Part shown: one piece after another, positions 6,776-15,563 of the stretch
How the letters are laid out: each line of letters starts with the position of its first letter
Position numbering within the stretch: the stretch's first letter is position 1
Source of the DNA: JAFAGX01 sp035623255
GTDB taxonomy: Bacteria; Acidobacteriota; Terriglobia; Terriglobales; Acidobacteriaceae
DNA: 28,303 nt
Assembly: GCA_035623255.1 (NCBI GenBank)
Contig: DASPTU010000127.1
Span: 1 to 28,303, forward strand
Direction of reading: 5' to 3'
The notes under the pieces: generated by a model
The model's input: the letters and a program-made list of their open reading frames with translations, nothing else
What the model was told of the DNA's origin: nothing
The model's database searches: none
Made by a program: the position numbers and the translations under genes

Positions 6776-7747
6776 ATGAGATACCGCGTTTTTGGCCGTA
6801 CCGGATTCGAGGTGAGCGACATCGGCTTGGGACTGTGGGGAATGGGGGAATGGACGGATTCTGACGATCGTCAATCGCTCGATTCGCTGCAGCTTGCGAT
6901 CGATCTTGGGTGCAACTTCTTCGATACTGCTTGGGCCTACGGAAATGGCAAAAGCGATGGCCTCCTGGGTGAAATTATGTCGCGCAATCCCGCCAAGCGC
7001 CTCTATGCTGCGTCAAAGATTCCCCCTCTCAATGACAAGTGGCCGGCCTCTGCGAAGGACAAGTACCGGGACGTTTTTCCGGCAAAACACGTTTTCAGGT
7101 ATGCGGAAATGATCCGCGAAAAGCTGAGGGTGAAGACAATCGATCTCCTGCAATTCCACGTCTGGGACGACAGTTGGACCGAAGAACCGGAATTTCAGGA
7201 CACGGTCGAGAAGCTGAAGGGTCAACAGCTGATCCGCTTTTTCGGGCTGAGCCTGAATCGGTGGGAACCAGAAAATGGGATCGAGGCTATTCGCGCCGGG
7301 TTGGTCGATGCGGTGCAGGTGATCTACAACATCTTCGACCAGTCTCCGGAGGACAAGTTGTTTCGTGTGTGCCGTGAGCTGAATATCGGAGTGATCGCGC
7401 GAGTACCGCTCGATGAAGGCAGCCTTGGCGGCAAGCTCACGGTCAAAACCAAATTTCCAGAAAGCGACTGGCGCTCTCGTTATTTTGGGCCGGAAAATCT
7501 GAAGAACACGGTCGAGCGGGTGGATAAGCTCAAGCCGCTTGCCCGTGCCGGAATGAGCCTCCCGGAAATGGCCTTACGCTTCACCCTGTCAAGTCCGGTC
7601 GTGAGTACTACGATTGTGGGCATGAGAAAACCTGATCACGTGCGCCAAAACATGGGAGTGAGCGATGCTGGGCAACTCGATGCTGCCCTGCTCAAAAGGT
7701 TGAAGCCGCACCGCTGGGACCGCAAGCCGCAGCCTTGGTCGGATTAG
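6776..7747 (+). CDS. Aldo/keto reductase
   Basis: A 323 aa cytoplasmic NAD(P)H-dependent oxidoreductase of the aldo/keto reductase superfamily (TIM barrel). The catalytic tetrad is visible: D50 and Y55 in FFDTAWAYG, K81 in YAASKIPP, and H128 in LLQFHVW. The C-terminal part carries VVSTTIVGMRKPDHVRQN, the nucleotide-binding end typical of the YdhF/YajO-like group. The start ATG at 6776 is well supported by AGAGGAG at 6765-6771. It stands alone between the divergent ABC operon and a small convergent gene. The substrate cannot be deduced; relatives are often annotated only as general aldehyde or sugar reductases. Confidence 0.9.
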   Translation: MRYRVFGRTGFEVSDIGLGLWGMGEWTDSDDRQSLDSLQLAIDLGCNFFDTAWAYGNGKSDGLLGEIMSRNPAKRLYAASKIPPLNDKWPASAKDKYRDVFPAKHVFRYAEMIREKLRVKTIDLLQFHVWDDSWTEEPEFQDTVEKLKGQQLIRFFGLSLNRWEPENGIEAIRAGLVDAVQVIYNIFDQSPEDKLFRVCRELNIGVIARVPLDEGSLGGKLTVKTKFPESDWRSRYFGPENLKNTVERVDKLKPLARAGMSLPEMALRFTLSSPVVSTTIVGMRKPDHVRQNMGVSDAGQLDAALLKRLKPHRWDRKPQPWSD

Positions 7748-7751
7748 ATCC

Positions 7752-7949
7752 TCAGGCCAGAGACTCCGTGTAACTAATCTGGCCCTCGGTGGTGATCCGA
7801 ATGGCCTTGCAGATTTCTTTTGCCATTCTCAGGCCGGCTTCAGTGGCTCGGACGGGCTCGTCTGCCGACATGGCGGTACTGGCGGCCAGGGTAAATAGCA
7901 GAGCGTCTTCTTGCTTATCGAAGTAGAGCACCACCTGATTTGCTGCCAT
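7752..7949 (-). CDS. Small hypothetical protein (65 aa)
   Basis: Unrecognised 65 aa protein. The frame is open to 8132, but the ATG at 7949 (MAANQVVLYFDKQEDALLF) has GAGGTGG about ten bases upstream, while the longer form has an unlikely cysteine- and arginine-rich start. The sequence looks like a compact alpha/beta fold: a strand VVLYF, a helix from EDALLFTLAASTAM, a second helix RMAKEICKAI, and a final strand QISYTESL. The stop is four bases after the end of the aldo/keto reductase gene on the other strand. No functional clue comes from context. I consider it probably real because of the ribosome site and balanced composition. Confidence 0.55.
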   Translation of the reverse strand: MAANQVVLYFDKQEDALLFTLAASTAMSADEPVRATEAGLRMAKEICKAIRITTEGQISYTESLA

Positions 7950-8188
7950 GTCTGGAATCCACCTCCGAAAACTAATCGTTTCAGAAATGATAGGCCGAAC
8001 CGAGCGGTCCAGGATGATAACTCTTTTGGTGCCTCGGCTATCGAAAGTACATTGTCCGTCAGTTTCCACGCGGAAGTGGCACAAGGAAAAGGGTTTGACT
8101 GTGGAGGAAGGAGAGCGATTCTGTTGCGGCAACCCGGGTGACCTCGATCACACCAGCCTGTGAGTGGAAGTGCTAAAGTTACAGGTTC

Positions 8189-9214
8189 ATGGCCGCTCCC
8201 GACTCCCGCTTTGTTAGAGCCTGCCGGGCCCAGACCGTGGACCGCACGCCGGTGTGGTTCATGCGGCAGGCGGGGCGCTATATGCCCGAGTACAGGGCGG
8301 TTCGCAAGGAATACTCGTTGATCGAGATCTGCAAGAAGCCCGAGGTAGCAGCGGAGGTGACGATCACCGCGGCGGAGGTGCTGGGAGTCGACGCAGCAAT
8401 CATTTTTGCTGATCTGCTGCTGCCACTGGAGGTCATGGGCCTGCCTTTTCACTTCGCGGCGGGGGAAGGGCCTGTCATTCAAAGGCCGGTGCGGACGAAG
8501 GAAGATGTGGCGAAACTACACACAGAGGTGGCAGCCGAATTGGGCTATGTCTCTGAAGCTATCGCTCTCGTGTGCAGGCATTTTGGAGCACGTTTGCCGG
8601 TCATCGGATTCTGCGGCGCGCCGTTTACCCTAGCCAGCTACATGATTGAAGGCGGCGGCTCGCGCAATTACGTCCATACTAAGAAGATGATGTACTTGTC
8701 GCCAACCGTCTGGGACGAGCTTATGCGGAAGCTGGTGCAGGTCACCTCTGAATACGCCGCCGAACAGGTGAAAGCCGGCGCTGATGCCATTCAGGTTTTC
8801 GACAGCTGGGTAGGATGCCTGAGCCCGGAGGATTATCGGCGATACGTTCTGCCGCGAACCACCGAACTGGTGAAGAACCTGCAACGCACGGGCGCTCCGG
8901 TGATTTATTTCGGAACGGATAGCGCGACTCTGCTGGCTTGCATGCAAGAAACCGGAGCGGAGGTGATCGGCCTCGACTGGCGCATTCCGTTGGACGAAGG
9001 CTGGCGCAATTTGGGTTTTAGAGGCGGCGTGCAGGGAAATCTTGATCCGGTTCTGCTGTTTGCCGACTGGAATGAAATTCAATGTAGAGCGCAGGATGTA
9101 CTGCGGCGCGCAGGGGGACACGCCGGGCACATTTTCAACCTCGGTCACGGTATTCTGCCGGAAACTCCAGTCGAGAATGTAAAGGCGCTGGCAAAATTTG
9201 TGCAGGAGCACTAA
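8189..9214 (+). CDS. hemE: Uroporphyrinogen decarboxylase
   Basis: A 341 aa cytoplasmic enzyme that decarboxylates the four acetate side chains of uroporphyrinogen III to give coproporphyrinogen III. The family signature PVWFMRQAGRYMPEYR is at residues 21-36, the catalytic aspartate is D75 in FADLLLP, and the second signature GFCGAPFTLASYMIEGG begins at 140. IQVFDSWVGCLS (201-212) and the C-terminal FNLGHGILPETPVENV are also standard. Length is normal. The ATG at 8189 is the family start, although the ribosome site (ACAGG) is weak. It leads a hemE-hemH-hemY cluster; a 130-base gap separates it from hemH. Confidence 0.97.
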   Translation: MAAPDSRFVRACRAQTVDRTPVWFMRQAGRYMPEYRAVRKEYSLIEICKKPEVAAEVTITAAEVLGVDAAIIFADLLLPLEVMGLPFHFAAGEGPVIQRPVRTKEDVAKLHTEVAAELGYVSEAIALVCRHFGARLPVIGFCGAPFTLASYMIEGGGSRNYVHTKKMMYLSPTVWDELMRKLVQVTSEYAAEQVKAGADAIQVFDSWVGCLSPEDYRRYVLPRTTELVKNLQRTGAPVIYFGTDSATLLACMQETGAEVIGLDWRIPLDEGWRNLGFRGGVQGNLDPVLLFADWNEIQCRAQDVLRRAGGHAGHIFNLGHGILPETPVENVKALAKFVQEH

Positions 9215-9344
9215 GCTACATCAACAATGGGGACGCCGAGTACGCGAGCGCATATGAGAAAGATAAAATCGATTGTGTGGTGCGCTGTACAGACGTGCGG
9301 TTCTTAGCGATCTCGGCGGTGGCAAAGGAGGTGACTGCCGGACG

Positions 9345-10259
9345 ATGACGGTACTCTCGAAAGCCGCCGTTCTGCTGTTGGCGCATGGCAGTCCCGATGC
9401 GGTCGATGAGATTCCAGAGTTTCTCTTGCGCGTTACCGGCGGACGGCCGATTCCGCCGCAAGTCATCGACGAAGTAAAGCATCGTTACGGACTGATCGGG
9501 CGATCGCCTTTAACGGAATTGACCTTGAAACAAGCTAAGCTCCTTGAGCAGGAGCTCGGGCTGCCGGTTTATGTAGGGATGCGCAATTGGAGACCCTTGG
9601 TCTCCGATACGGTCCAATCGATGATCTCAGACAAGATTGGCAGTGCAATTGTGATTTGTCTGGCACCGCAGAACTCCCGCACCAGCGTGGGCCTTTACCG
9701 TTCGAGTTTGGGGAACAACCTTCCGTTCAGCGTCGACTTCATTGATGCCTGGCATGACCATCCGCTGCTGGTAAGGGCTTTCGCCGAGAGGTTGCACAAT
9801 GGGTGGGAACGTGCCTGTATCGAGAGTGGACACAAAGTGCCTGTTATTTTTACCGCTCATAGTGTTCCTCAGCGCACGATCGCGGAGGGAGATCCGTACG
9901 AGGGACAGGCCAAAGAAACCGCATCGCTGGTAGCGCAAGAAGCTGGTCTACATCCGGAACATTGGAGGTTCGCCTTTCAGAGTCAGGGAATGTCGGGTGG
10001 GGCCTGGCTCGGTCCGAGCGTTGAAGAAACTATTCTTGCTCTGAAAGCCAATGGCCACCGCGGCGTTTTCATTCAGCCGATCGGATTCCTTTGTGATCAC
10101 GTGGAAGTGCTCTACGACATCGACATCGGCTTCAAAGACTTTGCCGAGAAGCAGGGTATGCATTTGTGGCGTGCCCAATCGCTGAATGACTCGCCACTTC
10201 TGGCCAAAGCTCTCGCGGATGTCGCGCGAGCCCGCCTGGCGAAGTCAGCTATTGCATGA
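9345..10259 (+). CDS. hemH: Ferrochelatase (protoporphyrin or coproporphyrin)
   Basis: A 304 aa ferrochelatase, which inserts ferrous iron into a porphyrin. The metal-site histidine is H172 in FTAHSVP, the acidic partner E254 lies in GFLCDHVEVLYDID, and the N-terminal LLLAHGSPD and middle VYVGMRNWRPLV match family landmarks. The frame opens at 9273, but ATG 9345 is chosen: AAAGGAGG at 9324-9331 lies just upstream. The gene ends in ATGA shared with the start of hemY, so the two are translationally coupled. Whether the substrate is protoporphyrin IX or coproporphyrin III cannot be read directly; the hemEHY order is the one seen in Bacillus, which uses the coproporphyrin route. Confidence 0.94.
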   Translation: MTVLSKAAVLLLAHGSPDAVDEIPEFLLRVTGGRPIPPQVIDEVKHRYGLIGRSPLTELTLKQAKLLEQELGLPVYVGMRNWRPLVSDTVQSMISDKIGSAIVICLAPQNSRTSVGLYRSSLGNNLPFSVDFIDAWHDHPLLVRAFAERLHNGWERACIESGHKVPVIFTAHSVPQRTIAEGDPYEGQAKETASLVAQEAGLHPEHWRFAFQSQGMSGGAWLGPSVEETILALKANGHRGVFIQPIGFLCDHVEVLYDIDIGFKDFAEKQGMHLWRAQSLNDSPLLAKALADVARARLAKSAIA

Positions 10260-11692
10260 AACGAATTGCCATCATCGGCGGCGGGATGTCCGGATTGGCG
10301 GCCGCATTCGCAATCGAAAACGCTCGCCAGAGCGGTGCCACACTGGAATACGTGCTTTACGAATCCAGTTCGCGCCTCGGGGGCGTGCTGGTGACGGAGC
10401 GGGTCGATGGATGCCAGCTCGAAGCTGGCGCTGATTCGTTCCTAACCGAGAAACCGTGGGCCACGGATCTTTGTCGGGAGCTCGGCCTCGAAGACCAACT
10501 GATCGGCTCGAATGATCGAGACCGCAAAACTTACATTGTGGTCAAAGGAAAACTGGTCGAACTTCCGGACGGACTGATGTTTATGGTGCCGACGAAGATC
10601 GTCCCGACTCTTTTGTCCCCGTTGTTTTCTACGCGCACCAAGGTGCGCATGGCACAGGAGTGGTTTCATCCGCCTCGCAAAGCTGACCACGACGAGAGTG
10701 TAGCGTCGATGGTCGAACGGCACTACGGTGTCGAGATGGTAGACCGCCTTGCCGATCCCCTGTTGTCTGGAGTCTATGGCGGAGAAGCAAGTCACCTAAG
10801 TGTTCGCGCTGTGCTCGCGCGTTTTGCCGAGATGGAAGCTAAATACGGCAGCCTGGGGCGCGCCATGCTGGCGGCGCGCAAGAAGATGCCGACCACCAGG
10901 AATGGGGCGCGGCCGCTGTTTACCTCGCTGAGAAACGGGATGCAGCAGATGGTGGATGCAGTGGTCTCGCGCCTCACACCATCCGCTCTACAACTCAATC
11001 GCAGCGCGACATCTATTCAACGCGAGCAGCAAGGCTTTACGGTCGCAGCCGGGCAGGCTTCCGACCGGTTCGACGCGGTGATCCTTGCCACGCCGGCACA
11101 CATGTCTGCGGATTTGATTCGAATCGCTGACAAGCACCTTGCCGCCGAGCTGGCGGCGATCGAATACACATCTTCTATCACCATCAACCTCGGTTATGAC
11201 GAAAACGTGCGGTCGTCGCTGCCACCCGGATTTGGCTTTTTGGTACCGCGCAGCGAAGGACGTCGGATATTGGCCGCGACGTTCGTACATAACAAATTCC
11301 CGCATCGCGCCCCGGCAGATCGCGCTCTGCTGCGCTGCTTCATCGGCGGCACACGGAATGAGGGCCTTCTGCATCTTCCAGATGAGGACATCCTTCGCAT
11401 TGTTCGGCAAGACCTGCAACAAATCATCGGGGTCAGGGCGGAACCGCTGTTCGCCACGGTTGACCGTTGGAAGCGGGCAATGGCCCAGTATGGCGTTGGC
11501 CATTTGGAGCGCCTGCAACGCATCGACAGCTTGCTGGCAGAGATTCCCGGTCTCGCGCTGGCAGGCAACGGATACCGCGGAATTGGCGTGCCCGATTGCA
11601 TTCGATCCGGTCGCGATGCGGCGACAAGAATGCTCGCGACCCTCGATTTGGCAGAAGCTACAGTTCCAGCCCTTACCGATGTACGGAGCTAA
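10256..11692 (+). CDS. hemY: Protoporphyrinogen/coproporphyrinogen oxidase, HemY type
   Basis: A 478 aa oxygen-dependent, FAD-containing oxidase of the HemY family that aromatises the porphyrinogen ring. The dinucleotide motif IIGGGMSGLAAAFAIE starts at residue 6, the flavin-contact segment SSRLGGVLVTER follows near 38, and the C-terminal FAD motif LALAGNGYRGIGVPDCI is near 438-454. The start overlaps the hemH stop (ATGA, 10256-10259), so expression is coupled. Protoporphyrinogen and coproporphyrinogen oxidases share this fold; which one this is depends on whether the genome encodes a coproheme decarboxylase (ChdC/HemQ), not seen in this window. Membrane association is expected for the family. 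Confidence 0.94.
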   Translation: MKRIAIIGGGMSGLAAAFAIENARQSGATLEYVLYESSSRLGGVLVTERVDGCQLEAGADSFLTEKPWATDLCRELGLEDQLIGSNDRDRKTYIVVKGKLVELPDGLMFMVPTKIVPTLLSPLFSTRTKVRMAQEWFHPPRKADHDESVASMVERHYGVEMVDRLADPLLSGVYGGEASHLSVRAVLARFAEMEAKYGSLGRAMLAARKKMPTTRNGARPLFTSLRNGMQQMVDAVVSRLTPSALQLNRSATSIQREQQGFTVAAGQASDRFDAVILATPAHMSADLIRIADKHLAAELAAIEYTSSITINLGYDENVRSSLPPGFGFLVPRSEGRRILAATFVHNKFPHRAPADRALLRCFIGGTRNEGLLHLPDEDILRIVRQDLQQIIGVRAEPLFATVDRWKRAMAQYGVGHLERLQRIDSLLAEIPGLALAGNGYRGIGVPDCIRSGRDAATRMLATLDLAEATVPALTDVRS

Positions 11693-11782
11693 ATACTTTA
11701 CCGACAGCCCATCGCGGCATCTGGCGGCCCTTTGATTTAAAGAACTACAATACTTACCGCTGTAAGATTCCTTGGGGGAACC

Positions 11783-13132
11783 ATGGCGACGGACACAATC
11801 GTAAAAGATACGATGGGAACAATGAGCGGCGAGGAGATGGTGGCGCTCGCCAAGAAGCACACGTTGTACGAGTGGTCCGCACAATCGAAGGTCGATCCCA
11901 TTCCAGTCGCCCGCGCCAAGGGAGTTTACTTCTGGACGCCGGAAGGGAAACGCTTTCTCGATTTCAACAGCCAACTGATGAGTGTCAACATCGGGCACGG
12001 CGATGAACGCGTGATCCATGCCATCAGCGAGCAAGCTGGCACGCTGGCTTACGCTAATCCCTTCATGGCTACGGAAGTTCGTGCGCGACTTGGCGCGAAA
12101 CTAGCCGAAATCACGCCGGGCGACATTGACACGTTTTTCTTCACCAATGGCGGCGCCGAGGCCAACGAAAATGCAATCAAGATTGCGCGCTTCGTAACCG
12201 GGCGACAAAAGATATTGGCGCGCTATCGCTCCTACCACGGCGCAACCGCTGGCAGCATGACGCTCACCGGTGATCCCCGGCGCTGGGCGAATGAACCTGG
12301 AATGCCCGGCGTGGTGCATGTGCTTGACCCTTACCACGGAATCGCCCGCGGCTGGGAGTCCGCGAGCCAATCGCTTGCAATGCTCGACGAAGTAATCCAG
12401 CTCGAGGGACCGCAGACAATTGCCGCGTTCATTCTTGAGCCTGTAACGGGCACAAATGGCGTTCTTGTTCCCCCGGATGGCTATTTGCAGGGCGTACGTG
12501 AGCTCTGCACCAAGCACGGCATCCTTATGATCGCCGACGAAGTGATGTCTGGATTTGGGCGAACAGGTAAGTGGTTCGCGGTGAACCACTGGAACGTAGT
12601 TCCCGATCTCATGACAATGGCCAAGGGACTGACGAGCAGTTATTTGCCGCTTGGCGCCGTTGGCATGCGGCATTTCGTCGCCCAGTATTTTCAAGAGAAG
12701 GTGTTCTATGGCGGATTGACCTACAACAGCCATCCGATGGGATGCGCGGCGGCGCTTGCGACGATCCGCGTGTATGAAGAAGATCACCTCATCGAGAACG
12801 CTCGAAACATGGGCGCGGTCATGAAGCAATTGCTGGCTGATCTGGAGGCACGTCATCCCTCGGTTGGCGCGGTCCGCTCGATCGGGCTATTTGGCATCGT
12901 GGAACTGGTTCGCAGCAGGCGGACCCGTGAACCGCTCGCACCTTTCAACGGAAGTTCGGAAGAGATGGCAGCTCTCGGCCGTTTCTTCCGCCAGGAGGGT
13001 TTCTACACGTTCGTGCGCTGGAACACGTTCTTCACCAACCCTCCACTCTGCATCAACGAGGACCAGTTGCGGGAGGGCTTTGCCATTATCGATCGCGGCC
13101 TCGCCATTACGGACAAGGCCGTGCGGGACTAG
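11783..13132 (+). CDS. Class III aminotransferase (possible beta-alanine or omega-amino acid:pyruvate transaminase)
   Basis: A 449 aa PLP enzyme of aminotransferase class III. The PLP-phosphate segment TNGGAEANENAIKIAR is at 121-136, the stacking region YRSYHGATAGS at 148-158, the pyridine-nitrogen aspartate D252 in ADEVMSGFGRTG, and the Schiff-base lysine K281 in MTMAKGLTSSYLPLG. The family acts on omega-amino groups (beta-alanine, taurine, GABA). The nearby dihydropyrimidinase and carbamoyl amidohydrolase would yield beta-alanine from uracil, so a beta-alanine transaminase giving malonate semialdehyde is an attractive inference. The ATG at 11783 has GGGGGAA only two bases away, so the next methionines (residues 11 and 14) are alternatives. 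It follows hemY by 90 bases on the same strand but looks unrelated to haem. Confidence 0.85.
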   Translation: MATDTIVKDTMGTMSGEEMVALAKKHTLYEWSAQSKVDPIPVARAKGVYFWTPEGKRFLDFNSQLMSVNIGHGDERVIHAISEQAGTLAYANPFMATEVRARLGAKLAEITPGDIDTFFFTNGGAEANENAIKIARFVTGRQKILARYRSYHGATAGSMTLTGDPRRWANEPGMPGVVHVLDPYHGIARGWESASQSLAMLDEVIQLEGPQTIAAFILEPVTGTNGVLVPPDGYLQGVRELCTKHGILMIADEVMSGFGRTGKWFAVNHWNVVPDLMTMAKGLTSSYLPLGAVGMRHFVAQYFQEKVFYGGLTYNSHPMGCAAALATIRVYEEDHLIENARNMGAVMKQLLADLEARHPSVGAVRSIGLFGIVELVRSRRTREPLAPFNGSSEEMAALGRFFRQEGFYTFVRWNTFFTNPPLCINEDQLREGFAIIDRGLAITDKAVRD

Positions 13133-13178
13133 GGTATTTCGAGTCCGACAGGCTGTAACTACAGAAGGTCCTAGGCGT

Positions 13179-13209
13179 TTGTTAACGACCGTGAACTAGT
13201 TGCTATAAT
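13179..13209 (+). promoter_or_regulatory. Promoter of the duplicated secreted-protein gene
   Basis: A perfect TATAAT lies at 13204-13209. TTGTTA at 13179-13184 (spacer 19) or GTTAAC at 13181-13186 (spacer 17) can serve as -35. The start would be near 13216, some 34 bases before the ATG, leaving room for the strong GGGGAG ribosome site. Confidence 0.6.
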
Positions 13210-13249
13210 TCACCGGCTTTCCAACTCACAACTAAAGAAAGGGGAGACA

Positions 13250-14014
13250 ATGAAACGCAGGCGTGTGTTATCGGCGTTGGGCATGATTGTGTTCGCAGTA
13301 TGTTCGGCGCTCGCGCAAGAAAATCCGGGCCGCATAGCGGCCATCGAACTCCAGAAGCCGAAGAACGGGATGGTGCCGCAATACGAGGCTGGAAGGAAGC
13401 AGAAGGCTGCCTGGCACAAGCAGCAAAACGATCCTCAACCGCTCTTCGTGTGGCAGATCCTCACCGGCGAGAGCACCGGAGATTATGTGGTCGGACGATT
13501 GGGCCAGCACTGGGCCGATTTCGACAAACCACCTATTTCTGACGAGAACGACTTGGCGGAGTTTCAGAAAGTGGTGGGCAGTTATGTGGATTCAGTCACC
13601 GCTTACTACTATGAATACATGCCCAAGGTGAGCAATCCGAGCGACTCGAGAATGCCTTCCAAATTTCATGAGTCGGATCATTTTTATGTAAAGTACGGAA
13701 AGAATTCGGATTTCCGGTCCGCCATCGATCGCATCCACGAAGCGGCGGTAAAGACCAATTGGCCGATCAATTATTACTGGTATGAACTGGAGTCCAGCGG
13801 CCCGGCAGGCGTTTATTTGCTGGTTTTGCCGCGCAACAGTTGGGCAGACTTCGAAGACAAGCCAGATGTTAAGCCGTTCCGCGACATGCTCAAAGAGGCT
13901 TTTGGTCAAGCAGAGGCAGATTCCATTGTTGATCGAATTGACAGGTCAGTGGAGAGAGAAACAAGCAACATCGTGCAGTTCCGTCCTGACCTAAGTTATC
14001 AGCCCGGCAAATAA
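13250..14014 (+). CDS. Secreted protein with an internal duplication
   Basis: A 254 aa protein of unknown function. Residues 1-22 are a signal peptide (MKRRR, hydrophobic core, cleavage expected after SALA), so the protein is exported. The mature part consists of two similar halves: in each, a helix is followed by a W- or Y-containing strand and a second strand closing with W-A-D-F. The anchors are GQHWADFDKPP at 85-95 and RNSWADFEDKPD at 195-206, preceded by PLFVWQILTGESTGDYVVGR (64-83) and NYYWYELESSGPAGVYLLVL (174-193). This resembles a tandem ferredoxin-like (dimeric alpha/beta barrel) arrangement, which I infer from pattern only. It has its own promoter, GGGGAG ribosome site (13241-13246) and intrinsic terminator, so it is a single-gene unit. 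Confidence 0.8.
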   Translation: MKRRRVLSALGMIVFAVCSALAQENPGRIAAIELQKPKNGMVPQYEAGRKQKAAWHKQQNDPQPLFVWQILTGESTGDYVVGRLGQHWADFDKPPISDENDLAEFQKVVGSYVDSVTAYYYEYMPKVSNPSDSRMPSKFHESDHFYVKYGKNSDFRSAIDRIHEAAVKTNWPINYYWYELESSGPAGVYLLVLPRNSWADFEDKPDVKPFRDMLKEAFGQAEADSIVDRIDRSVERETSNIVQFRPDLSYQPGK

Positions 14015-14028
14015 GAATACTGAGGCGC

Positions 14029-14057
14029 GGGCCCGTCGCCAAAACGGGCCCTTTCTT
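14029..14057 (+). terminator. Intrinsic terminator after the secreted-protein gene
   Basis: GGGCCCGT (14029-14036) and ACGGGCCC (14044-14051) form a perfect 8-base stem with a 7-base loop, followed by TTTCTT. It ends the transcript of the 13250-14014 gene and lies before the convergent dihydropyrimidinase gene. Confidence 0.88.
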
Positions 14058-14093
14058 CTGGTGAACTGCTCCGCGGAGACCGGTCATCGAGCA

Positions 14094-15485
14094 TTACACG
14101 GGGTTATATCTGGCCCGTTTAAGAAATTCGCCTCGGCCCGGACGGCCGAAAAAATTGCCGTTCTCCACCATTACTTCACCGCGAGAGAGCACCACTGCGG
14201 GTACTCCGGCCACTTTGATTCCTTCGAACATGGAATAGTCCACACGCATGTGATGAGTTTTTGCGCTGATAGTTTGTAGCCGCCTGGGATCGAAAAGAAT
14301 CACGTCTGCATCAGTGCCAACAGCAATCGTGCCCTTCCGCGGATAGAGTCCGAATAGCTTTGCCGGAGTGGTGGAGACGAGTTCGACAAAGCGATTTACG
14401 CTGAACTTTCCAGTGGCCACGCCGCCACTATAGATCAAGCTCAACCGGTGTTCGATCCCCGGGCCGCCATTCGGGATTTTCGTGAAATCGTCCTTACCCA
14501 ATTCCTTCTGCTCTTTGAAGCAGAAGGGGCAATGATCGGTCGAGACAACTTGCAGCTGATCCTGGCGAAGCCCTTCCCAGAGTTTTTCCTGATGCCATTT
14601 CTCGCGAAGCGGCGGAGTGAACACATACTTTGCGCCTTCGAAACCCGGCACATCGAAGTTGTCGAGCGAGAGATACAGATATTGCGGACAGGTTTCGGCA
14701 TAGACCGGGAGTCCGCGATCACGCGCCTCACGGACTTTTAGTAACGCATCGTTACAACTCAAATGCACGATGTAGACTGGCGCGTCCGCCATTTCAGCCA
14801 GTGCGATCGCCCGCGCTGTGGCTTCGGCCTCGGCGGTTGTGGGGCGAGTGAGGGCGTGATACTTTGGCGCTTTCTTCCCTTCGGCCAGGGCCTGCTTCAC
14901 AATCACGTCAATCGCGCCACCGTTCTCGGCATGCATGCATACCAGTGCGCTGTGCCTGGCCGCCGCCTGAAAGACCTTGAAGATTGCCGAGTCATCGAGC
15001 ATAAAAACACCCGGATACGCCATAAAGAGCTTAAAGCTGGTGACGCCGTCGGCAACCAGTGCGCCGACTTCATCCAGTTGCGCATCCGGCAGGTCGGTGA
15101 TGATGCAGTGAAATGCGTAATCAGAGATCGCCCGCTTGGATGCCTTCTCCATCCACGTGTCAAATGCGTGGCGCAGCGTCTGGCCCTTGTACTGAATTGC
15201 AAAATCAATGAGGGTTGTTGTACCGCCGAACAGGGCGGCCCTGGTGCCCGTTTCAAAATCATCGGCGCTGGTTGTGCCGCCAAAGGGCATGTCGAGGTGG
15301 GTGTGAACATCAATGCCACCGGGCATGACGTACTTGCCTGAGGCGTCGAGCAGACGTCGCGTGTTTTCGCGTGGCAGGTCCTGTCCGATTGCAACAACCT
15401 TTCCGGACGTGATGGCTACGTCGGCCGCGTAAGTATCTGTGGCCGTGACCACTGTTCCGCCTGTGATGAGGGTATCGAAGCCCAT
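14094..15485 (-). CDS. hydA: Dihydropyrimidinase / D-hydantoinase
   Basis: A 463 aa zinc amidohydrolase that opens dihydropyrimidine or hydantoin rings; with dihydrouracil it gives N-carbamoyl-beta-alanine. All metal ligands are visible: H61 and H63 in GGIDVHTHLD, the carbamylated lysine K152 in TSFKLFMAYPG, H185 in MHAENGG, H241 in YIVHLSC, and D317 in STDHCPF. The start is ATG 15485 with GGAGG six bases upstream, not the TTG two codons earlier. It is divergent from the LLM oxidoreductase, sharing a spacer of under 80 bases. An NCS1 permease and a nitrilase-family amidohydrolase follow nearby, and together they suggest pyrimidine or hydantoin use. D-hydantoinase and dihydropyrimidinase cannot be told apart from sequence alone. 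Confidence 0.93.
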   Translation of the reverse strand: MGFDTLITGGTVVTATDTYAADVAITSGKVVAIGQDLPRENTRRLLDASGKYVMPGGIDVHTHLDMPFGGTTSADDFETGTRAALFGGTTTLIDFAIQYKGQTLRHAFDTWMEKASKRAISDYAFHCIITDLPDAQLDEVGALVADGVTSFKLFMAYPGVFMLDDSAIFKVFQAAARHSALVCMHAENGGAIDVIVKQALAEGKKAPKYHALTRPTTAEAEATARAIALAEMADAPVYIVHLSCNDALLKVREARDRGLPVYAETCPQYLYLSLDNFDVPGFEGAKYVFTPPLREKWHQEKLWEGLRQDQLQVVSTDHCPFCFKEQKELGKDDFTKIPNGGPGIEHRLSLIYSGGVATGKFSVNRFVELVSTTPAKLFGLYPRKGTIAVGTDADVILFDPRRLQTISAKTHHMRVDYSMFEGIKVAGVPAVVLSRGEVMVENGNFFGRPGRGEFLKRARYNPV

Positions 15486-15563
15486 CTCCAACCTCCGTTG
15501 CGGACAAGCCGAATGGGCATTTTATGCTAAACTGCCGCCTCATTCGCAAAGGCACGACTCGTC

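Noticed and set aside
8133..8188. Promoter for hemE using TTGACT near 8094.
   Set aside because: At the proper 17-base distance only ATTCTG is found, too poor a -10 to call.
10988..12034. 348-residue minus-strand frame opposite hemY and the aminotransferase.
   Set aside because: It is the antisense shadow of two clear genes; no start signal and no recognisable domain.
13934..14060. The GC-rich hairpin after 14014 as a bidirectional terminator also serving hydA.
   Set aside because: Read on the minus strand the stem is followed by GCGCCTCAG, without a T-run, so only plus-strand termination is supported.
14763..15341. 192-residue plus-strand frame opposite hydA.
   Set aside because: Antisense to dihydropyrimidinase with all its metal ligands; composition typical of a shadow frame.
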